Shown: positions 42,823 to 51,466, counted from the stretch's first letter. The stretch: DNA of 64,000 bases from VRUE01 sp033856195 (GCA_033856195.1 JAWVFL010000045.1:15809-79808); one strand, 5' to 3'. Notes: generated by a model from the sequence alone, not told the origin. A program made the numbers and translations.

Positions 42823-44341
42823 TCGCTCCCCCGACCGGACCGGGATCGGTGACGGTGATGTCGGCGGGAGCACCGCGGCGCGACTCCTTCTGGGCGTACA
42901 TCCGCACGTCGGCAAGCTGCAGCGTGGCGGAAGGGCTGTCGGCCTCGCTCGGAACCCTAGCCGCGCCCCAGGATGCGGCGATCGCGTAGCCGCGGCCGCT
43001 CTCGGTCAGGGCTTCCGCGGCGTGTTTGATCGCGTCGTCAAGGCGACTCTCGGCGCAGGTGAGCAGGACGCAGAACTCGTCCCCGCCAATCCGGTACGCG
43101 GTTCCGTCCTCGGCGACGGCCTCGCGCAGCCGCCGCCCGAGGCGCGCCAGCATCTCGTCGCCGGCAGGGTGGCCAAGGGTGTCGTTGAGGTGCTTGAAGC
43201 CGTTTAGGTCGAGGAAGACAAGCGCGGCCGGGCTGCTCTCCGTCGCGATCTCGCAGAGCCGTTCGAGGTCGAGTTGCATGCGGCCACGATTGCCAAGGCC
43301 GGTCAGCGGATCGGTCTGGACCTGCCCGAGCAGCCTTTTGTTCTCCCGGTCGCTCATCGCCAGGCGAACGATCACGGCGGTCATCGTCGCGGTCCAGAGG
43401 ATGGTCGAGAGACCCCCGGTGGCGCTGTTGTACTGCATCGCGAAGAGCCCGATCATCACCGCTGCGAAGACCGCGGGGACCAATATCTCGCGGCGGCCGT
43501 CGCTGCGGGGCGACGTGATCTCGGCCGCTTCCTTCGGCTGCCAGACCGCCCCACCCAGGCAGACTGCCGCGATCAGGTAGATCGGGTTCACCCATTCGCC
43601 ACCGGGCAGGGCCCCCTCGGTCGCCTGCAGGGTGTAGGCGATGTCGGCGATGACCAGCGCCGCCAGCCCCGCCAGCAGCAACGACCAGGTGCGGCCGGGG
43701 CGCCACCCGGTCAGAGCGACGACCCCCACCACCAGTGCGAGCATGCCGATGTCGCCGAGCGGGTAGGAGAGCGTCGTCAGTGTTTCCAGTGTCGTGCCGG
43801 ATGTCTGATCCGCGACGAAGTCGAAGACGAACGCCGTGCCGAGTGCGGCCGTGCCGAGCGTTGCGATCAGGCCATCCATCCAGAGGCGCCAGTCGATCTC
43901 ATGTGCCCGAGCCCGGACCAGCATGACCAGGCCGGCGTAGGCAAGCGGATAGAAGACCAGGTAGCCGATGTCCGCCGGCGATGGATAGGGGGCCGACGGG
44001 TTGCCTTCGATGGCGGCGGTCCAGTAGATCTCCGCCGCGCCCCAGCAGAGGATCGCCAGGCCGATGAGAAGCCAGGCCGCCCGCTCGCGACGATAGTCGG
44101 TGGCCCTGATCAGACAGGCGACGCCGGCGCCAAGCACGATCGCCGCGTAGAGAGGTCCACCGATCGCGAAATCCAGGTTCTCGCCAACCCCGAGCCAGTA
44201 GTGCAGCGTGACGATTGCGGTGCCGCCGAGCAGCAGGACTGCGAGCGCGCGACGGAGTAGGTGCGCAGCGCGCGTCCGGGCGGTCGTCGACTCGGCGGTT
44301 TTCACTGATGGAGCTATCGGCACCAGACCGCAAATCCCCAA
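42803..44341 (-). CDS. Membrane-bound diguanylate cyclase (GGDEF)
   Basis: Up to 512 codons from TTG 44341; a GTG at 44320 or 44302 may be the real start. The first ~310 residues contain about nine hydrophobic helices (LAVLLLGGTAIVTLHYWLG, YAAIVLGAGVACLI and others) forming a sensory membrane domain. The GGDEF domain at about 335-490 has DPLTGLGNRGRM and an intact RIGGDEFCVLL active site, so it should make cyclic di-GMP from two GTP. The inhibitory RxxD site before GGDEF is not present, so product inhibition may be weak. No EAL domain is present. Confidence 0.92.
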   Translation of the reverse strand: MGICGLVPIAPSVKTAESTTARTRAAHLLRRALAVLLLGGTAIVTLHYWLGVGENLDFAIGGPLYAAIVLGAGVACLIRATDYRRERAAWLLIGLAILCWGAAEIYWTAAIEGNPSAPYPSPADIGYLVFYPLAYAGLVMLVRARAHEIDWRLWMDGLIATLGTAALGTAFVFDFVADQTSGTTLETLTTLSYPLGDIGMLALVVGVVALTGWRPGRTWSLLLAGLAALVIADIAYTLQATEGALPGGEWVNPIYLIAAVCLGGAVWQPKEAAEITSPRSDGRREILVPAVFAAVMIGLFAMQYNSATGGLSTILWTATMTAVIVRLAMSDRENKRLLGQVQTDPLTGLGNRGRMQLDLERLCEIATESSPAALVFLDLNGFKHLNDTLGHPAGDEMLARLGRRLREAVAEDGTAYRIGGDEFCVLLTCAESRLDDAIKHAAEALTESGRGYAIAASWGAARVPSEADSPSATLQLADVRMYAQKESRRGAPADITVTDPGPVGGAIKASRG

Positions 44342-44389
44342 GCCTGGTCGAAGATCGCAAGCGCGCCGAGGCCGCTTGCGCGAGTCATC

Positions 44390-44395
44390 TAGACT
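44390..44395 (+). promoter_or_regulatory. -10 box (TAGACT) before rpmE
   Basis: TAGACT ends 7 nt before the GTG at 44403, with no ribosome site. This is the same spacing as for the mutase large subunit, prfA and glyA. Confidence 0.5.
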
Positions 44396-44402
44396 GAAGA
44401 GC

Positions 44403-44618
44403 GTGAAAACCGGAATTCATCCCGAGTACACGCTGGCAAATGTGCATTGCTCCTGCGGGAACCAGTTCTACACGCGCTCGACGCAGGCCGACCTGCACGT
44501 CGAGCTCTGCTCCGAGTGCCACCCGTTCTACACCGGAAAGCAGAAGCTGGTCGATACCGGCGGCCGCGTGGAGCGTTTCCAGCGCCGCGCCGCCAAGCAC
44601 GCCAAGGCCGGGAGGTAA
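44403..44618 (+). CDS. rpmE: 50S ribosomal protein L31, zinc-binding form
   Basis: A 71-residue L31 starting at GTG (MKTGIHPEY). The zinc ligands are all present: C16-x-C18 (HCSCG) and C36-x2-C39 (LCSECHPFYTGKQK). This is the C+ form that serves as a zinc reserve; a C- paralogue would be elsewhere. L31 bridges the two ribosomal subunits. The neighbouring DUF1385 gene and the later prfA-prmC genes match the usual order rpmE - yqhQ - prfA - prmC, here interrupted by an inserted block at 45.7-48.9 kb. Confidence 0.96.
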   Translation: MKTGIHPEYTLANVHCSCGNQFYTRSTQADLHVELCSECHPFYTGKQKLVDTGGRVERFQRRAAKHAKAGR

Positions 44619-44621
44619 GCC

Positions 44622-45638
44622 GTGAGCCCAGAGCTGGGCTCGCCGCGACTCGAGACCGCTGCTCCGTCCAAGAACGGGGCGGATCCGCTGCGCATGCCCG
44701 ACGGCGCCCTCGTCGCCAAGCGCGACGCGCCGGTCGGGGGCCAGGCGGTGCTCGAGGGCGTGATGATGCGGGGAATATCGGTCTGGGCCGTTGCGGTGCG
44801 CCGTCCCGACGGTGAGATCGAGATCAGCTCCGAGTCGATCAAGCCGTGGGCGCGCCGTCACCGCCTCTGGCGGCTGCCGGTGCTGCGCGGGGTCGTCGCC
44901 CTCGGCGAGTCGCTGAAGATCGGCTTCAAAGCACTGGGCATCTCCGCCAACGCCCAGCTCGAGGAGGACGAGGACGGCGAGCGCGAAGAGATCGGCGGCT
45001 GGATGTGGGGCCTGACGATTGCCTTCTCGATGCTGTTGGCAGTCGGGCTCTTCTTCGTCGTGCCGGTCGGCCTGACCAGCCTGATCAAGGACCGGCTCGG
45101 CTCGCCCTTGCTCTTCTGGCTGGTCGAGGGAGTGCTGCGGACGGGGATCTTCATCGCCTACATCGCCGCGATCAGTCGCCTGCGCGACCTGCGACGCGTC
45201 TTCGAGTACCACGGCGCCGAGCACAAGACGATCTCCTGTTACGAGGCCGAAGACGAGCTGACGCCCGCTCGCGCCAAGCTCTACTCGCGGCTGCACCCGC
45301 GCTGTGGCACCAGCTTCCTGCTGATCGTGATGGTGCTGGCGATCTTCGTCTTCGCCCCGATCGGGCTGCCCGCCTGGTATTGGCTGGTGGCTTCGCGGAT
45401 CATCGGCATCCCGCTGATCGCCGGTCTTTCCTACGAGGTGATCAAGTGGGCCGGGAAAAACCGGAGCAAGCGCTGGGTGCGGGCGCTGATGTGGCCGGGC
45501 CTGATGCTGCAGAACCTCACCACCCGCGAGCCCGACGAGGAGGAGCTGGCGGTGGCGATCGCCTCGCTCGAGGCCGTCCTGGCACGCGAGACGCCCGAGC
45601 AGGCGGCTGCGGGCGAACACATCGAGATCGTCGCCTGA
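44622..45638 (+). CDS. DUF1385 (YqhQ-like) membrane protein
   Basis: A 338-residue protein from GTG 44622, 3 nt after rpmE. It starts with a disordered 35-residue segment, then the DUF1385 hallmark VGGQAVLEGVMMRG, RRPDGEIEI and the conserved EYHGAEHKTISCYE motif, whose His and Glu look metal-binding. About four hydrophobic helices follow or flank it (MWGLTIAFSMLLAVGLFFVV and others). The family has no settled function but is very often found between rpmE and prfA. It ends in a very large palindrome. Confidence 0.88.
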   Translation: MSPELGSPRLETAAPSKNGADPLRMPDGALVAKRDAPVGGQAVLEGVMMRGISVWAVAVRRPDGEIEISSESIKPWARRHRLWRLPVLRGVVALGESLKIGFKALGISANAQLEEDEDGEREEIGGWMWGLTIAFSMLLAVGLFFVVPVGLTSLIKDRLGSPLLFWLVEGVLRTGIFIAYIAAISRLRDLRRVFEYHGAEHKTISCYEAEDELTPARAKLYSRLHPRCGTSFLLIVMVLAIFVFAPIGLPAWYWLVASRIIGIPLIAGLSYEVIKWAGKNRSKRWVRALMWPGLMLQNLTTREPDEEELAVAIASLEAVLARETPEQAAAGEHIEIVA

Positions 45639-45647
45639 GGGGAGTGG

Positions 45648-45731
45648 CGCGCGGGTCCTGTCGCGTGGGCGGGGGGCCTGCGGGCGGGCCACGGCCCGTC
45701 CTCGCCCCCCCGCCCACGCGCCACCCGCGCG
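45648..45731. terminator. Large nested palindrome between convergent genes
   Basis: Outer arms CGCGCGGGT (45648-45656) and ACCCGCGCG (45723-45731), middle arms GCGTGGGCGGGGGG (45663-45676) and CCCCCCGCCCACGC (45706-45719), and an inner GGGCC-AC-GGCCC (45686-45697), all perfectly paired. It would stop transcription from both sides. Confidence 0.7.
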
Positions 45732-45755
45732 AGACGCCGCTGCGAAGCAGCTTTT

Positions 45756-46976
45756 CTAGCCCAGAATGCGTTCGAATGCATCGGCGGCTGCATTGGCCCC
45801 ATTGCATGCTGCGAATGACTCTGCCACCCGCTCGGCACCGGCTCGCATGGCGGTCGCCTCGTAAACCTTGCGGCGCAGACGGTCGGGACTCAGGCGCCAC
45901 GGGAAAAGTTGGGTGCCGGCGCCGGCCTGCTTGACGCGGCGGGCGACCTCGAACTGGTCGCGGCCGAAGGGGACGGCGCAGACGGGGACTCCGGCCGCCA
46001 GCGCCTTCTGGGTGGCGCCCATGCCGCCGTGCGTGATCGCGCAGCTTGCCCGCGCCAGCACCGGCCCGTGGGGGATGAAGGGCGCGACGGTGGCGGTGGC
46101 CGGCAGCTGCAGGTTGGCGATGCTCGTGGCCGGCAGCGTCGCCACCAGATGGCAGGGCTCAGCGGCCAGAGCCTCGAGCGCGACGCGGACGAGGCGGCTG
46201 TCGTCCTGGAAGTCGGTTGAGGTGGTGACCAGCACTAGCGGGCGCGTGACTGAAACGAGGTCGGTCGGCAGCTCCTGCGGCGGGTCCCACGTGCAGGGCC
46301 CGACGAAGACGACGTTCGCGGGCCAGTCGCTGCGCGGGTAGTCGAAGTCCTCCGTCGTCATGTAAAGCAGCAGGGGCGGCCGAGTGAAGAGTTCGTGGGC
46401 GTGGGCGAGTGGGGTCGCGCCCAGCGCCGAGCGCACCAGGTTGAGCTCGCTGAGCACAAGCCGGTCGAAGCTGCGCTCGACAAATGCCCAGCCGAGACCG
46501 TCGCGCAGGCGACCAGGAAGGCCGCGCGACGGTCGGAAGCCGGGGCCGAACGGGGGCGCGCTCTGAGAGGGAACCGGCAGGGGGAGGGGACAGAAGGACG
46601 CCCACGGCCCGCCCCATGCCTCGGCGGCGCCGAGGGCTCCCCAGGCGGCGACGTCGACGAGCAGGGCTTCCGGGCGCTCCTCCCTGATCGCGCGGCTCAG
46701 GTCGGGGCCGTCGAAGGCCGCTCGCCGGCGAAAGGTTCGGGTAGAGCGCTTGGCGGCGCCGAGCGGCGTACGAGCCTTCCAGTCGTCGATCAGGAGGGAC
46801 TCGACCCTGGGAGAGAGGGGGCTGGCGTCGAAGCCGAGGCTGCGCAACTTCGCGACCTCGGGCGACCGGGCACGAACGGCGACCTCGTGGCCGCGGCGGC
46901 GCAGCTCCTCGAGGACGGCCAGCGCGGGGAAGAGGTGCCCGCGCATGGGCGAGGCATAGGCGAGGATGCGGCTCAG
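45756..46976 (-). CDS. GT1-family (macrolide/UDP-glucuronosyl type) glycosyltransferase
   Basis: The conserved start SRILAYASPMRGHLFPAL reaches beyond ATG 46946 to a CTG at 46976 that overlaps the TetR stop (CTGA); I therefore extend it, with low certainty about the start codon. About 406 residues. N-terminal acceptor half with RRRGHEVAVRA; C-terminal donor half with ITHGGMGATQKALAAGVPVCAVP, the GT1 HGG-G-T motif. Such enzymes glycosylate natural products, lipids or antibiotics. It is last in a SnoaL - TetR - GT operon, so it may modify or detoxify a compound sensed by the TetR protein. Confidence 0.83.
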   Translation of the reverse strand: MSRILAYASPMRGHLFPALAVLEELRRRGHEVAVRARSPEVAKLRSLGFDASPLSPRVESLLIDDWKARTPLGAAKRSTRTFRRRAAFDGPDLSRAIREERPEALLVDVAAWGALGAAEAWGGPWASFCPLPLPVPSQSAPPFGPGFRPSRGLPGRLRDGLGWAFVERSFDRLVLSELNLVRSALGATPLAHAHELFTRPPLLLYMTTEDFDYPRSDWPANVVFVGPCTWDPPQELPTDLVSVTRPLVLVTTSTDFQDDSRLVRVALEALAAEPCHLVATLPATSIANLQLPATATVAPFIPHGPVLARASCAITHGGMGATQKALAAGVPVCAVPFGRDQFEVARRVKQAGAGTQLFPWRLSPDRLRRKVYEATAMRAGAERVAESFAACNGANAAADAFERILG

Positions 46977-47590
46977 CTCTGGCGCTCCAGCAGCGGTTCG
47001 AGCATCTCCCAGACGGCCAGCTTCGTTTGCTTGTTGCTGAGCCCGCGGTCACGGCGCAGGATCTTCCAGGTGTAGATGTCGGTGATCGCGACCAGTTGGG
47101 CGACCCGCCTCTCGCGCGGCGCCCCACGAAGGTCGGCGAGGGTCGCGCGGAATGCTTTCTCGCACCAGCGCCGGTGGTAGCTGCGGCCGCCGCTCACCAT
47201 CGCGTGGAGCGCCCGGGTGCTTTCCTCGGCCGCGAGGAGGCGCAGGATTCGGTCGCCGAAGCGGTCGTAGTGATCGATGAGCATGTCCATCGCCGCCGCC
47301 GTGTCCCCGCCGGGGGAGTGGCGATCTCGGCCCATCCTCAGCGCCGTGCGGCCCAGCGTCGCGATCAGCAGTCCGTTCCTGCTTCCGAAGCGGCGCAGGA
47401 TCGTCTGCACGGTGACGCCGGACCGCTCGGCGACGGCGTTCAACGTGAACTCGTCGACCGGCCCTGAATCGAACACGGTGTCGGCGGCGTCGAGGATCCT
47501 CTCGGCCGTTGCGGCCGCGGAGTCCGCTCGCGCCCCCAGGTTGTACGGGCGCTTATCGGCCGCTTCCCCCGCTTTCACTCCCGACAACAT
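46973..47590 (-). CDS. TetR-family regulator
   Basis: Start set at ATG 47590; sequence upstream in the frame overlaps the SnoaL gene and is not TetR-like. The 205-residue protein has a helix-turn-helix at about residues 22-65 (AERILDAADTVFDSG, TLNAVAERSGVTVQTILRRFGSRNGLL). The rest is a helical ligand domain with no assigned subfamily. It lies between a SnoaL-like gene and a glycosyltransferase on the same strand, and the perfect 8-bp dyad at 48069-48094 upstream of the operon is a candidate operator. Confidence 0.87.
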   Translation of the reverse strand: MLSGVKAGEAADKRPYNLGARADSAAATAERILDAADTVFDSGPVDEFTLNAVAERSGVTVQTILRRFGSRNGLLIATLGRTALRMGRDRHSPGGDTAAAMDMLIDHYDRFGDRILRLLAAEESTRALHAMVSGGRSYHRRWCEKAFRATLADLRGAPRERRVAQLVAITDIYTWKILRRDRGLSNKQTKLAVWEMLEPLLERQS

Positions 47591-47615
47591 AGAAGCCCGT
47601 ACCGCGTGGGCGGGC

Positions 47616-48014
47616 CTATCCGCCGCTACCCCAGCCCCAGAGTGCGGCAATCGAGATCTTCCAGCTGCCTTCGACCTCTCGCAGGACGAGCGCCGGATCG
47701 CAGGCCTGTTCGAAGCGGGAGTCGACCGCACCGAGGGCCTGGACCAGCCAGCGCTCGCGGGCGAAGGCGACGTCTCCGGCGACGATGACGTTGCTCTGCT
47801 CGACCGCGATCTGGGCGCGGCGGGCAATCAGCTGCGCGAGCACTGGGCGGATGTGCTGGCGGTCGTGAATCGCGGTTGCGTCTGGCGTGAGCAGGCAGGC
47901 ATCGCGGGTGAAACACCCGGCTGCGCCGTCGAGATTGCCGGCGCTGAGCAGCTGGGCCAGCGAGAGGCAGGCCATTCGAGTTGGTGCCGGTGCGGTGAGC
48001 ATGTCTGTTTTCAT
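47616..48014 (-). CDS. SnoaL/NTF2-like small protein
   Basis: A 132-residue protein with AAGGG about 8 nt before its ATG. The cone-shaped NTF2-like fold is suggested by LAQLLSAGNLDGAAGCFTRDACLL at the N-terminus and by the last strand pair (DPALVLREVEGSWKISIAAL). Members include polyketide cyclases, ketosteroid isomerases and ligand-binding proteins; no catalytic residue can be assigned here. It is first in the SnoaL - TetR - GT1 operon. Confidence 0.82.
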   Translation of the reverse strand: MKTDMLTAPAPTRMACLSLAQLLSAGNLDGAAGCFTRDACLLTPDATAIHDRQHIRPVLAQLIARRAQIAVEQSNVIVAGDVAFARERWLVQALGAVDSRFEQACDPALVLREVEGSWKISIAALWGWGSGG

Positions 48015-48068
48015 GTTAGTACCCTTAACGTGAAATCTACAGCGCCCGTTTGCTTGGGCTAGTTAGCT

Positions 48069-48094
48069 AGCACAGTACCTCTGACAACTGTGCT
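48069..48094. promoter_or_regulatory. Dyad operator candidate between divergent genes
   Basis: AGCACAGT-N10-ACTGTGCT is a perfect 8-bp inverted repeat. It lies 55 bp before the SnoaL start and 33 bp before the exported-protein start at 48127. The TetR gene of the SnoaL operon is the likely source of its binding protein. Confidence 0.55.
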
Positions 48095-48126
48095 GGTCAA
48101 CTGGTACACCTGCGAAAGGGAGTGCG

Positions 48127-48915
48127 ATGTTCAAACGGGGAGCAAGTAAGCGCTTGGGGGCCGCGCTGTTGATTGCGGCGGCGATGGCGGTCCTGGGGGT
48201 CGCGACAGCCGGGGCGACCAGAGTGGTTGCGGGGAACCTCGTCATCGATTTCGGCTTCGGCTCTGCGCCGAAGGCCTTGCCGCATTCCCACGATGCGCCG
48301 ATCAAGTTCTGGGGACACAGCACGATCGGCACGGTGGATGGCAGCGCTCCCGCGCCGGTGACTCATGTGACGGTCGAATTCGACAAGTTCGGCCATCTCG
48401 AGACGCGGGGCCTGGCTCGTTGCACCCGGGCGAAGCTCGTCGCGACGACACCGGAGAAGGCACGCCGGCTGTGTCCCGGAGCGATCGTCGGCAGCGGCTA
48501 TGGCAAGGCCGTAATCACCTTTCCCGAACAGGCCCCGATCGAGGCAGGGTCGGCGGTCACCTTCTTCAACGGGCCCGAAATCGGCGGCGATCCCTCGGTC
48601 ATTTTTCACGCTCACCTCGACGTCCCGGCGCCGACGACCTATCTGATCCCGGTGCGGATCGAACGGATCCACAAGGGCGTCTACGGCTATCGGATCGAAG
48701 CGACGATTCCGCCGATCGCCGGCGGCTACGGTGCGCCCACCGACTTCAAGTTCAAAGCCGGCCGCAACTGGCGCTTCGGTGGCGAAGAGCTCAGCTACAT
48801 CAATGCCCGCTGCCCGCGCAGCCAGGTGCTGCGCGCTCGGATCGAGGCTGAGTTCGGCGAGGAGGCCCTTTTGCACGGCTCGTTCCTCGACACCTGCCGA
48901 ATTCGCGAGCGCTGA
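48127..48915 (+). CDS. Exported hypothetical protein, 262 aa
   Basis: GAAAGGGAG lies before the ATG. A signal peptide covers residues 1-30 (KRLGAALLIAAAMAVLGVATAGA). The mature protein is beta-rich with four or more Cys (LARCTRAK, RRLCPG, INARCPRS, LDTCRI) and a conserved-looking GSGYGKAVITFPEQAP block. I do not assign a family; it resembles large groups of exported proteins common in soil actinobacteria of this type. It is divergent from the SnoaL operon and may share the dyad operator between them. Confidence 0.75.
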   Translation: MFKRGASKRLGAALLIAAAMAVLGVATAGATRVVAGNLVIDFGFGSAPKALPHSHDAPIKFWGHSTIGTVDGSAPAPVTHVTVEFDKFGHLETRGLARCTRAKLVATTPEKARRLCPGAIVGSGYGKAVITFPEQAPIEAGSAVTFFNGPEIGGDPSVIFHAHLDVPAPTTYLIPVRIERIHKGVYGYRIEATIPPIAGGYGAPTDFKFKAGRNWRFGGEELSYINARCPRSQVLRARIEAEFGEEALLHGSFLDTCRIRER

Positions 48916-48923
48916 TGCCCGTC

Positions 48924-48929
48924 TATGTT
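48924..48929 (+). promoter_or_regulatory. -10 box (TATGTT) before prfA
   Basis: TATGTT ends 7 nt before GTG 48937 with no ribosome site. A leaderless transcript is predicted. Confidence 0.45.
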
Positions 48930-48936
48930 GTGAGGC

Positions 48937-50004
48937 GTGATCGATTCGCTGGTCGAGCAGATCGAGGCGCGCTTCGCCGAGCTCGAGGCGCAGATGTCGG
49001 ACCCCGACGTGATCGGGGACAGGGAGCGTTACGCCGGCGTTGGGCGCGAGTACCGCGAGCTGCAGCCGGCCCAGGGCTTGGCGGTCGAGTACCGCAAGCT
49101 GAAGGACGACCTGGAGGGGGCGCGGGAGCTGCTGGCCGAGGACGGCGAGGACTCCGAGCTGCTGAAGCTGGCCGAGGAGGCGCCGGCCCACCTCGAGGCC
49201 CTCGAAGAGGAGATCCGCCTGGCGATGGTCGAGCGCGACCCCAACGACGCCAAGAACGTCCTGGTCGAGATCCGTGCCGGGACCGGCGGCGACGAGGCGG
49301 CGCTCTTCGCTGGCGATCTCTACAAGATGCTCAGCCGCTACGCGGAAGAGCGTGGCTTCACCACCGAGCCGCTCTCCCAGTCGAGCGCCGAGGTCGGTGG
49401 CTTCAAGGAGGTGACCTTCGCGATCAAGGGCGAGGGCGCCTACTCGATCTTCAAGTTCGAGGGCGGCACGCACCGTGTGCAGCGGGTGCCCGAGACGGAG
49501 TCCCAGGGCCGCATTCACACCTCGACCGCGACCGTCGCGGTCCTGCCGGAGGCCGAGGAGGTCGAGGTGCAGATCGATTCCAACGACCTGCAGATCGACG
49601 TCTACCGCTCCTCGGGCCCGGGCGGACAGTCGGTCAACACGACCGACTCGGCGGTGCGGATCACCCACAAGCCGAGCGGCATCGTCGTCTCGATGCAGGA
49701 CGAGAAGTCCCAGCTGCAGAACAAGGAGCGGGCGATGCGGGTTCTGCGCGCTCGCCTCTACGAGCGCGAGCTGGCCGAGCAGCAGGCGAAGATCGCCTCC
49801 GAGCGCAAGGCCCAGGTCGGCAGCGGCGAGCGCTCGGAGAAGGTGCGCACCTACAACTTCCCCCAGGGCCGGGTCACCGACCACAGGATCAAGCACACGT
49901 CCCACAACCTCGACGGCGTGCTCGGTGGCGAATTGACCGAGTTCACCGATGCACTCGCGGCGGAGGAGAAGCGCCAGCGACTCGAGACCGCAGCGGTCGG
50001 GTGA
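48937..50004 (+). CDS. prfA: Peptide chain release factor 1
   Basis: A 355-residue class I release factor, full length, starting at GTG. The peptidyl-tRNA hydrolysis motif GGQ is in SSGPGGQSVNTTDSAVRI near residue 229. RF1 reads UAA and UAG; RF2 would be elsewhere. The end overlaps prmC (GTGA), whose product methylates the GGQ Gln, so the enzyme and substrate are co-translated. Upstream rpmE-DUF1385 would normally be adjacent, and the 3 kb in between looks like a later insertion of unrelated genes. Confidence 0.96.
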   Translation: MIDSLVEQIEARFAELEAQMSDPDVIGDRERYAGVGREYRELQPAQGLAVEYRKLKDDLEGARELLAEDGEDSELLKLAEEAPAHLEALEEEIRLAMVERDPNDAKNVLVEIRAGTGGDEAALFAGDLYKMLSRYAEERGFTTEPLSQSSAEVGGFKEVTFAIKGEGAYSIFKFEGGTHRVQRVPETESQGRIHTSTATVAVLPEAEEVEVQIDSNDLQIDVYRSSGPGGQSVNTTDSAVRITHKPSGIVVSMQDEKSQLQNKERAMRVLRARLYERELAEQQAKIASERKAQVGSGERSEKVRTYNFPQGRVTDHRIKHTSHNLDGVLGGELTEFTDALAAEEKRQRLETAAVG

Positions 50005-50822
50005 CCCGCGAAGCGCTGAGCGCGTCGAGCGACGCACTGCGCGCTGCTGGGATCGAGGACCCGCGCCTCGACGCCGAGCTGCTCTTGGTCGAGGCGACCG
50101 GCTGGGACCGCGCCCAGCTGGCGGCGAATCCAGAGGCCGAGATTCCGCCCGCCGCCGCGCGGCGCTTCGCCGAGATGGTGCGCCGCCGCCTGCGGCGCGA
50201 GCCGGTCGCCTACATCCTCGGCCGGCGCGGCTTCCGGCAGCTCGAGCTCGGCGTCGACCCGCGAGTCCTGATCCCCCGCCCCGAGACGGAGCTGCTGGTC
50301 GAGCTGGCCCTCGAGCTGCAGCCCCGTAGCGTTCTGGACGTTGGCACCGGCTCGGGTGCGATCGCACTGGCAATCGCCGCCGAGCTGCCGGGCTGCGAGG
50401 TCACCGCAACCGACATTTCGCTCGCGGCCCTCGAAGTGGCCCGCGACAACGCCGAGCGCCTCGGCCTCGCCTCACGCGTCGAGCTGCTCGCGGGGATGTT
50501 GCCGCCGCGTGGCGGATTTGAGCTCGCGGTAGCGAACCTTCCCTATGTGAGCGAAGCGGAATGGGGAGGACTCGAGCCTGAGGTGACCGAGTGGGAGCCA
50601 CGCGAGGCGTTGCTCGCCGGTCCAGACGGGCTCGACGCGATGCGATCGACGATCCCGGCGCTGGCTGGCGTCGCCGACGTCGTCGCTCTGGAGGTGGGTG
50701 TCGGTCAGGCCGCCGAGGTCGGCGGCTTGCTGATCGACGCCGGCCTCGACGCGATCGAGACCCGCGCCGATCTGGCTCGGATAGACCGCGTCGTGATCGG
50801 CCGCGGGGGCGCGGGCAATTGA
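50001..50822 (+). CDS. prmC: Release factor glutamine methyltransferase
   Basis: GTG 50001 overlaps the prfA stop. The 273-residue protein has an N-terminal helical domain and a methyltransferase domain: LIPRPETELLVE, SAM motif I VLDVGTGSGAIALAIA, TATDIS. The active-site tetrapeptide that binds the Gln amide, usually NPPY, reads NLPY here (VANLPYVSE); Asn, Pro and Tyr are kept. It methylates the GGQ Gln of RF1 and RF2. It overlaps sua5 by TTGA. Confidence 0.94.
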   Translation: MTREALSASSDALRAAGIEDPRLDAELLLVEATGWDRAQLAANPEAEIPPAAARRFAEMVRRRLRREPVAYILGRRGFRQLELGVDPRVLIPRPETELLVELALELQPRSVLDVGTGSGAIALAIAAELPGCEVTATDISLAALEVARDNAERLGLASRVELLAGMLPPRGGFELAVANLPYVSEAEWGGLEPEVTEWEPREALLAGPDGLDAMRSTIPALAGVADVVALEVGVGQAAEVGGLLIDAGLDAIETRADLARIDRVVIGRGGAGN

Positions 50823-51466
50823 CCGTGATCCTCTCGATCGCGCGCGATGGCGTCGAGCGTGCGCGCACCGGGCTGGAACTCTGCATCGCGGCTGGGGGCG
50901 TCGCGCTCTTTCCCGCTGACGGTCTCTATGGACTCGCCTGCGATCCGCTCAACGCAACCGCAATCGAGCGCATCCATAGAGTCAAGGGGCGGGACGAGGG
51001 GAAGCCGTCGGCCGTCCTCTACTTCTCGCCGCTGGCAATGCGCGAGCTCGTCGAGGATCTAGGGCAGCGCACCAGGTCAGCCGTGAGCGCTCTGCTGCCG
51101 GGCCCGGTCAGCCTGGTGGTCGCGAACCCGAGCCATCGCTACCCGCTTGCCTGCCGAAGCGATCCCGAGCGGCTCGGGGTGCGGCTGATCGACGGACCGC
51201 TCGAGGGCGCGATGTGTCCGATCTTCCAGACTTCGGCCAACCGCGGCGGTGACCCCGCCTCGGCGATCTTCGGCGACGTCCCCCGCAAGATCCTGGCCGA
51301 CGTAGACGTCGCGATCGACGCCGGGCCGCTGACCGGGCTGCCGTCCACGGTCGTCGACCTCTCCGGCTTCGACGACGGTGGCGATTGGAGTGTCCTGCGC
51401 GAGGGGGGTATGCAGATCGACGACCTCGCGGATCAGCTGCACAGCCTTAGGCCCTGGCTGTCTTAG
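50819..51466 (+). CDS. L-threonylcarbamoyladenylate synthase (Sua5/YciO/YrdC family)
   Basis: TTG 50819 overlaps the prmC stop; GTG 50825 is an alternative. The 215-residue protein has the YrdC features ALFPADGLYGLACDP, the KGRDEGKPSAVL nucleotide-binding loop and FQTSANRGGDPA. It makes threonylcarbamoyl-AMP from Thr, bicarbonate and ATP for the t6A modification of ANN-decoding tRNAs. It lacks the extra C-terminal Sua5 domain. It is next to prmC in many actinobacteria. The GntR promoter begins one base after its stop. Confidence 0.9.
   Translation: MTVILSIARDGVERARTGLELCIAAGGVALFPADGLYGLACDPLNATAIERIHRVKGRDEGKPSAVLYFSPLAMRELVEDLGQRTRSAVSALLPGPVSLVVANPSHRYPLACRSDPERLGVRLIDGPLEGAMCPIFQTSANRGGDPASAIFGDVPRKILADVDVAIDAGPLTGLPSTVVDLSGFDDGGDWSVLREGGMQIDDLADQLHSLRPWLS

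Noticed and set aside
48097..50373. A 758-codon minus-strand open frame over the exported-protein, prfA and prmC genes
   Set aside because: It is the antisense shadow of genes with clear families; its Arg/Leu/Val-rich composition has no domain.
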